A stretch of DNA of 64,000 nucleotides from DASXQK01 sp963757155 (GTDB lineage Bacteria; Pseudomonadota; Alphaproteobacteria; Dongiales; Dongiaceae). The stretch's first letter is position 1, and each line of letters starts with the position of its first letter. Positions 63,954 to 64,000 of the stretch are shown one piece after another. The stretch covers positions 56,745 to 120,744 of the forward strand of contig CAVWQS010000001.1 in the NCBI GenBank assembly GCA_963757155.1, in the 5' to 3' direction. The position numbers were made by a program, and so were the translations under genes. Under the pieces are notes generated by a model. That model was not told the DNA's origin, did not search any database, and worked only from the letters and a program-made list of their open reading frames with translations.

Positions 63954-64000
63954 CTCGCGCTCCTTTGCCGGTTGCCGGCGCTCTCTGGGGTGCCGGCGCA

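Overview
The window is GC-rich DNA (roughly two thirds G+C by eye) from an alphaproteobacterium, most likely a Rhodospirillales-type soil or plant-associated heterotroph. The inference rests on a large (1596-residue) NAD-glutamate dehydrogenase, HspQ, a DUF1127 protein, DUF3303 and DUF4286 proteins, a small protein with a SFPASDPP motif, and two families of palindromic intergenic repeats. It looks like chromosomal sequence with one small accessory island; no rRNA, tRNA, CRISPR array or prophage was seen.

Layout. 1-8991 is a divergent catabolic locus. On the minus strand are a two-subunit thiamine-diphosphate decarboxylase (sulfopyruvate/phosphonopyruvate type) and a truncated beta-hydroxyacid dehydrogenase. 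On the plus strand is a ribose-type ABC importer whose second permease and ATPase each appear fused to an SMP-30/strictosidine-synthase-like beta-propeller. 8969-12560 carries two MFS transporters and an NADP-dependent reductase. 12701-15499 has small conserved proteins, DapA and a LysE exporter. 15898-23677 is a second catabolic locus: DUF4286, FAH-family hydrolase and TetR regulator on one side of a palindromic operator; SDR, an NMT1/THI5-type ABC importer and a DHDPS-family lyase on the other. 23832-38744 holds MscS, a sugar epimerase, HspQ, GFA, an Old-Yellow-Enzyme-type demethylase, NAD-GDH, another SMP-30 enzyme and PhoD. 38800-43100 looks less GC-rich and carries a HAD phosphatase, a DUF4239 protein and a clcA gene split by a truncated IS630 element. 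43108-48904 has purH, a CapD/WbpM-like dehydratase, a WecA-like transferase and DedA. 48955-57804 has a metallopeptidase, an IS1182 remnant, a uracil-DNA glycosylase, cobB, thpR, and the tesA / ybbA-ybbP group, a LysR regulator and a DUF1127 protein. 57862-63953 has YciI, murJ, a Cache adenylate cyclase, prolyl aminopeptidase and an AstE/AspA-family protein.

Two cautions. First, about twenty single-base frameshifts interrupt otherwise well-conserved genes. Most are one extra G or C in a short G/C run, so they are more likely sequencing errors than decay; such genes are given here as single CDS spanning the shift. Second, the two propeller fusions of the first ABC transporter are themselves crossed by such shifts and need a corrected sequence before they can be taken as proven.
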